Assembly: GCA_019239815.1 (NCBI GenBank)
Contig: JAFAZL010000430.1
Location: 1 to 8,254 of the forward strand
Length of the DNA stretch: 8,254 nucleotides
Source: Acidobacteriota bacterium
GTDB lineage: Bacteria > Acidobacteriota > Terriglobia > Acidoferrales > UBA7541
Direction: 5' to 3'
Positions 6,466-8,254 of the stretch are shown here, piece after piece. The position numbers and the translations under genes are program-made. How positions within the stretch are numbered: position 1 is the stretch's first letter; each line of letters begins with the position of its first letter. The notes under the pieces are model-generated. The model had not been told where the DNA came from. It made no database searches and worked only from the letters and a program-made list of their open reading frames with translations.

Positions 6466-7104
6466 ATGACGCAGCCCGTCGCGAATTGCCCAAATTGCGG
6501 CGCGAAGATCGTCTTTCAATGGCCGAGCAGTGTGCAAACCGTCTGCACCTATTGCCAAAGCATCCTCGTTCGTACCGACGTCGACATAAAAAAAGTCGGC
6601 CAGGTTGCCGACTTGCCGCCCGACAGTTCGCCGATCCAACTCAACACCGAAGGCGTCTACAAAAATAAGGCATTCGTCGTCGCCGGCCGCATTCTTTATG
6701 AATACGAACAGGGCGGCTGGAACGAGTGGCACATCGTGATGAACGATGGAAGCAACGGCTGGCTCTCCGACGCGCAAAATGAATTCGCAGTCTCATTCAC
6801 CGCGAAAGTGGCGCCGCAATCGCTGCCGACAGCCGCTCAAGTTCAAGTCGATCAGCAATACGTGTGGAACGGTGAAACTTACATCGTCACCGCGATCACC
6901 ATCGCTCATTACAAAGGCGTTCAGGGCGAACTCCCGTTCCAGTATTGGGACAAGACCGACGTAAAATTCGCTGACTGCCGCACGCACACCGGTAAATTCG
7001 CCACGCTCGACTACAGCGACGAGCAACCTACCCTGTATCTTGGTGAATTCGTCGAGTTTGAGGACTTGAAACTCAAAAATCTTCGTCAATTTGAGGGTTG
7101 GTGA
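6466..7104 (+). CDS. Zinc-ribbon DUF4178 protein, soluble
   Basis: This 212-residue protein has an N-terminal zinc ribbon (C8, C11, C27, C30) and a DUF4178 region. DUF4178 is known mainly by its repeated neighbourhood with SpeD-like, SPFH/band-7 and membrane genes, and has no firmly established activity. Typical signs are YKNKAFVVAGRILYEYE (about 65-81), the WNEWHI motif (85-90) with WLSDAQNEF after it, and a second half with YVWNGETYIVTAI (132-144), GELPF (154-158), FATLDYSDE (178-186) and YLGEF (191-195). There is no transmembrane helix or signal peptide. It starts 25 nt after speD and its stop overlaps the next start (TGATG), so the two DUF4178 proteins are probably made together. The zinc ribbon resembles those of its two neighbours, which hints at a shared partner or at interaction between them. 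Function unknown. Confidence 0.88.
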   Translation: MTQPVANCPNCGAKIVFQWPSSVQTVCTYCQSILVRTDVDIKKVGQVADLPPDSSPIQLNTEGVYKNKAFVVAGRILYEYEQGGWNEWHIVMNDGSNGWLSDAQNEFAVSFTAKVAPQSLPTAAQVQVDQQYVWNGETYIVTAITIAHYKGVQGELPFQYWDKTDVKFADCRTHTGKFATLDYSDEQPTLYLGEFVEFEDLKLKNLRQFEGW

Positions 7105-8254
7105 TGGGCGCCGGTCAGCCGCCATTTCCGCCGCAACCTCCGCGCCCGCCGCAGCCACCTGGCGCATCATCGCCGGCCGCGACCGCCAAGCCGCAAGTCA
7201 AAGCGCTGAATTGCCCGCAATGCGGCGCCGCGATCACGCTGCGATCATTTCAACAAGCGGTCACTGTTGTTTGCGATAGCTGCCACTCGATTCTCGACGC
7301 GAAAGATCCTAAACTCACGGTCCTCCAGCAATTCAAAGCCGCCACTGGAGAATTGAAACCGATGATCCCGCTCGGCACGCGTGGAAAATTGCGCGGCACC
7401 GACTACGAAATGATCGGCTTTCAACGTCGCAGCATTTTCGCCGACGGCGAGCGCTACGACTGGCACGAATACCTTCTCTTCAATCCTTACAAAGGCTTCC
7501 GCTACCTCAGCGAGTATCAGGGCCACTGGAACGACATCTCGGTATGCAAGTCAGAACCTACCGTCGAGAGTCGTCTTGTGAGTCGCGCGAATTATCTCGG
7601 CGAATACTATCGACACTTCCAGACCGCGGAAGCGACGACGAGCTACGTCCTCGGCGAATTTCCGTGGCAGGTTCGCGTCGGCGATCCCGTCATCGTCACG
7701 GACTACGTAAAGCCGCCACGCCTTCTCTCCTACGAAAAAGACAAGCAGTCCGGCGAAGTCACCTGGTCGATCGGCGAATACATTTACGGTAAAGAAATCT
7801 GGCAGGCGTTCAAACTCCAGGGCCAGCCGCCCGAACCGATCGGCGTTTTCGAAAATCAGCCGTCTCCCAACACCATCAACCTCAAACAGGTTTGGGGGTT
7901 TTTCTTGCTGCTGTGCGTATGCCTCTTGGGTTTGCTGATCATGTCCGATCTTTTCTCGAGCGATAAGCAAGTCTTCAGCAACTCCTATCACTTGGCGCCC
8001 GGCGCCCCCAAAGGCGAAGCGTCGTTCGTCACTGACGTCTTCGAGTTGAAGGGCCGCGAGTCCAACGTTGAAATCGCCACCGAAGCCGACGTTTCCAACA
8101 GCTGGATCTATCTCAACTACGCGCTCATCGATCAGGACACAGGTCGCGCATGGGATTTCGGCCGCGAAGTGAGCTACTACTCCGGCAGAGACAGCGACGG
8201 TAATTGGACCGAAGGCAGCCACAAGGATAAAGTGATCGTGCCCAGCGTCCCCGC
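7104..8254 (+). CDS. Zinc-ribbon DUF4178 membrane protein (C-terminus outside the window)
   Basis: The frame opens at ATG 7104, overlapping the previous stop by one base (TGATG), and stays open for 383 codons to the window edge. Residues 6-20 are a Pro/Gln-rich lead-in. A zinc ribbon follows (C37, C40, C57, C60). A DUF4178 domain runs from about 88 to 240, with LRGTDYEMIGFQRRS (96-110), YDWHEYLLF (118-126), GEFPWQVRVGD (184-194) and GEYIYGKEIWQAF (224-236). One transmembrane helix lies at about 262-281 (WGFFLLLCVCLLGLLIM). After it begins a beta-rich domain with FVTDVFELKGRESNVEI, probably outside the cytoplasm, that is cut off. The layout suggests a cytosolic zinc-binding and DUF4178 half tied to an outside sensor or anchor domain. 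It differs from the preceding paralog by the membrane part. Function unknown; topology is inferred. Confidence 0.87.
   Translation, partial: MGAGQPPFPPQPPRPPQPPGASSPAATAKPQVKALNCPQCGAAITLRSFQQAVTVVCDSCHSILDAKDPKLTVLQQFKAATGELKPMIPLGTRGKLRGTDYEMIGFQRRSIFADGERYDWHEYLLFNPYKGFRYLSEYQGHWNDISVCKSEPTVESRLVSRANYLGEYYRHFQTAEATTSYVLGEFPWQVRVGDPVIVTDYVKPPRLLSYEKDKQSGEVTWSIGEYIYGKEIWQAFKLQGQPPEPIGVFENQPSPNTINLKQVWGFFLLLCVCLLGLLIMSDLFSSDKQVFSNSYHLAPGAPKGEASFVTDVFELKGRESNVEIATEADVSNSWIYLNYALIDQDTGRAWDFGREVSYYSGRDSDGNWTEGSHKDKVIVPSVP

Overview
The window looks like a chromosomal segment of a GC-rich soil-type bacterium, most likely Acidobacteriota. This is inferred from the style of its polyprenyl glycosylphosphotransferase and NusG-like proteins and from the gene set; there is no rRNA or other taxonomic marker here. 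No tRNA, rRNA, CRISPR array, transposase or integrase is visible.

Left part (1-2758, minus strand): a three-gene surface polysaccharide unit. It is read in the order NusG-like antiterminator of the UpxY/RfaH kind (2758-2165), membrane polyprenyl-phosphate sugar-1-phosphate transferase of the WcaJ/EpsZ kind (2050-605), then a WecG/TagA/CpsF glycosyltransferase (570 to beyond the left edge). The logic is familiar: an operon-dedicated antiterminator, the enzyme that loads the first sugar onto the lipid carrier, and the enzyme that probably adds a second sugar.

Middle (2759-4996): a gene-poor stretch of about 0.9 kb with an operator-like repeat cluster but no recognisable gene, a possible 45-residue one-helix membrane protein (3642-3779), and a stand-alone MEDS-domain sensory protein on the minus strand (4610-3852). 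A 386-bp divergent region follows. It holds a cluster of GCAA/TTGC palindromes directly upstream of a near-consensus sigma-70 promoter (TTGACA-N17-TACATT).

Right part (4997-8254, plus strand): a tight operon of an SPFH/band-7 protein with a C-terminal double-CxxC zinc ribbon, an S-adenosylmethionine decarboxylase (speD) with its catalytic residues intact, a zinc-ribbon DUF4178 protein, and a second, longer zinc-ribbon DUF4178 protein with a transmembrane helix that runs off the right edge. The last two are joined by a TGATG stop/start overlap. This is the most interesting system here. It joins a membrane-domain scaffold protein, a polyamine-pathway decarboxylase and two poorly understood DUF4178 proteins, which suggests a membrane-stress or envelope system linked to polyamines. 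The function is inferred, not shown by the sequence.
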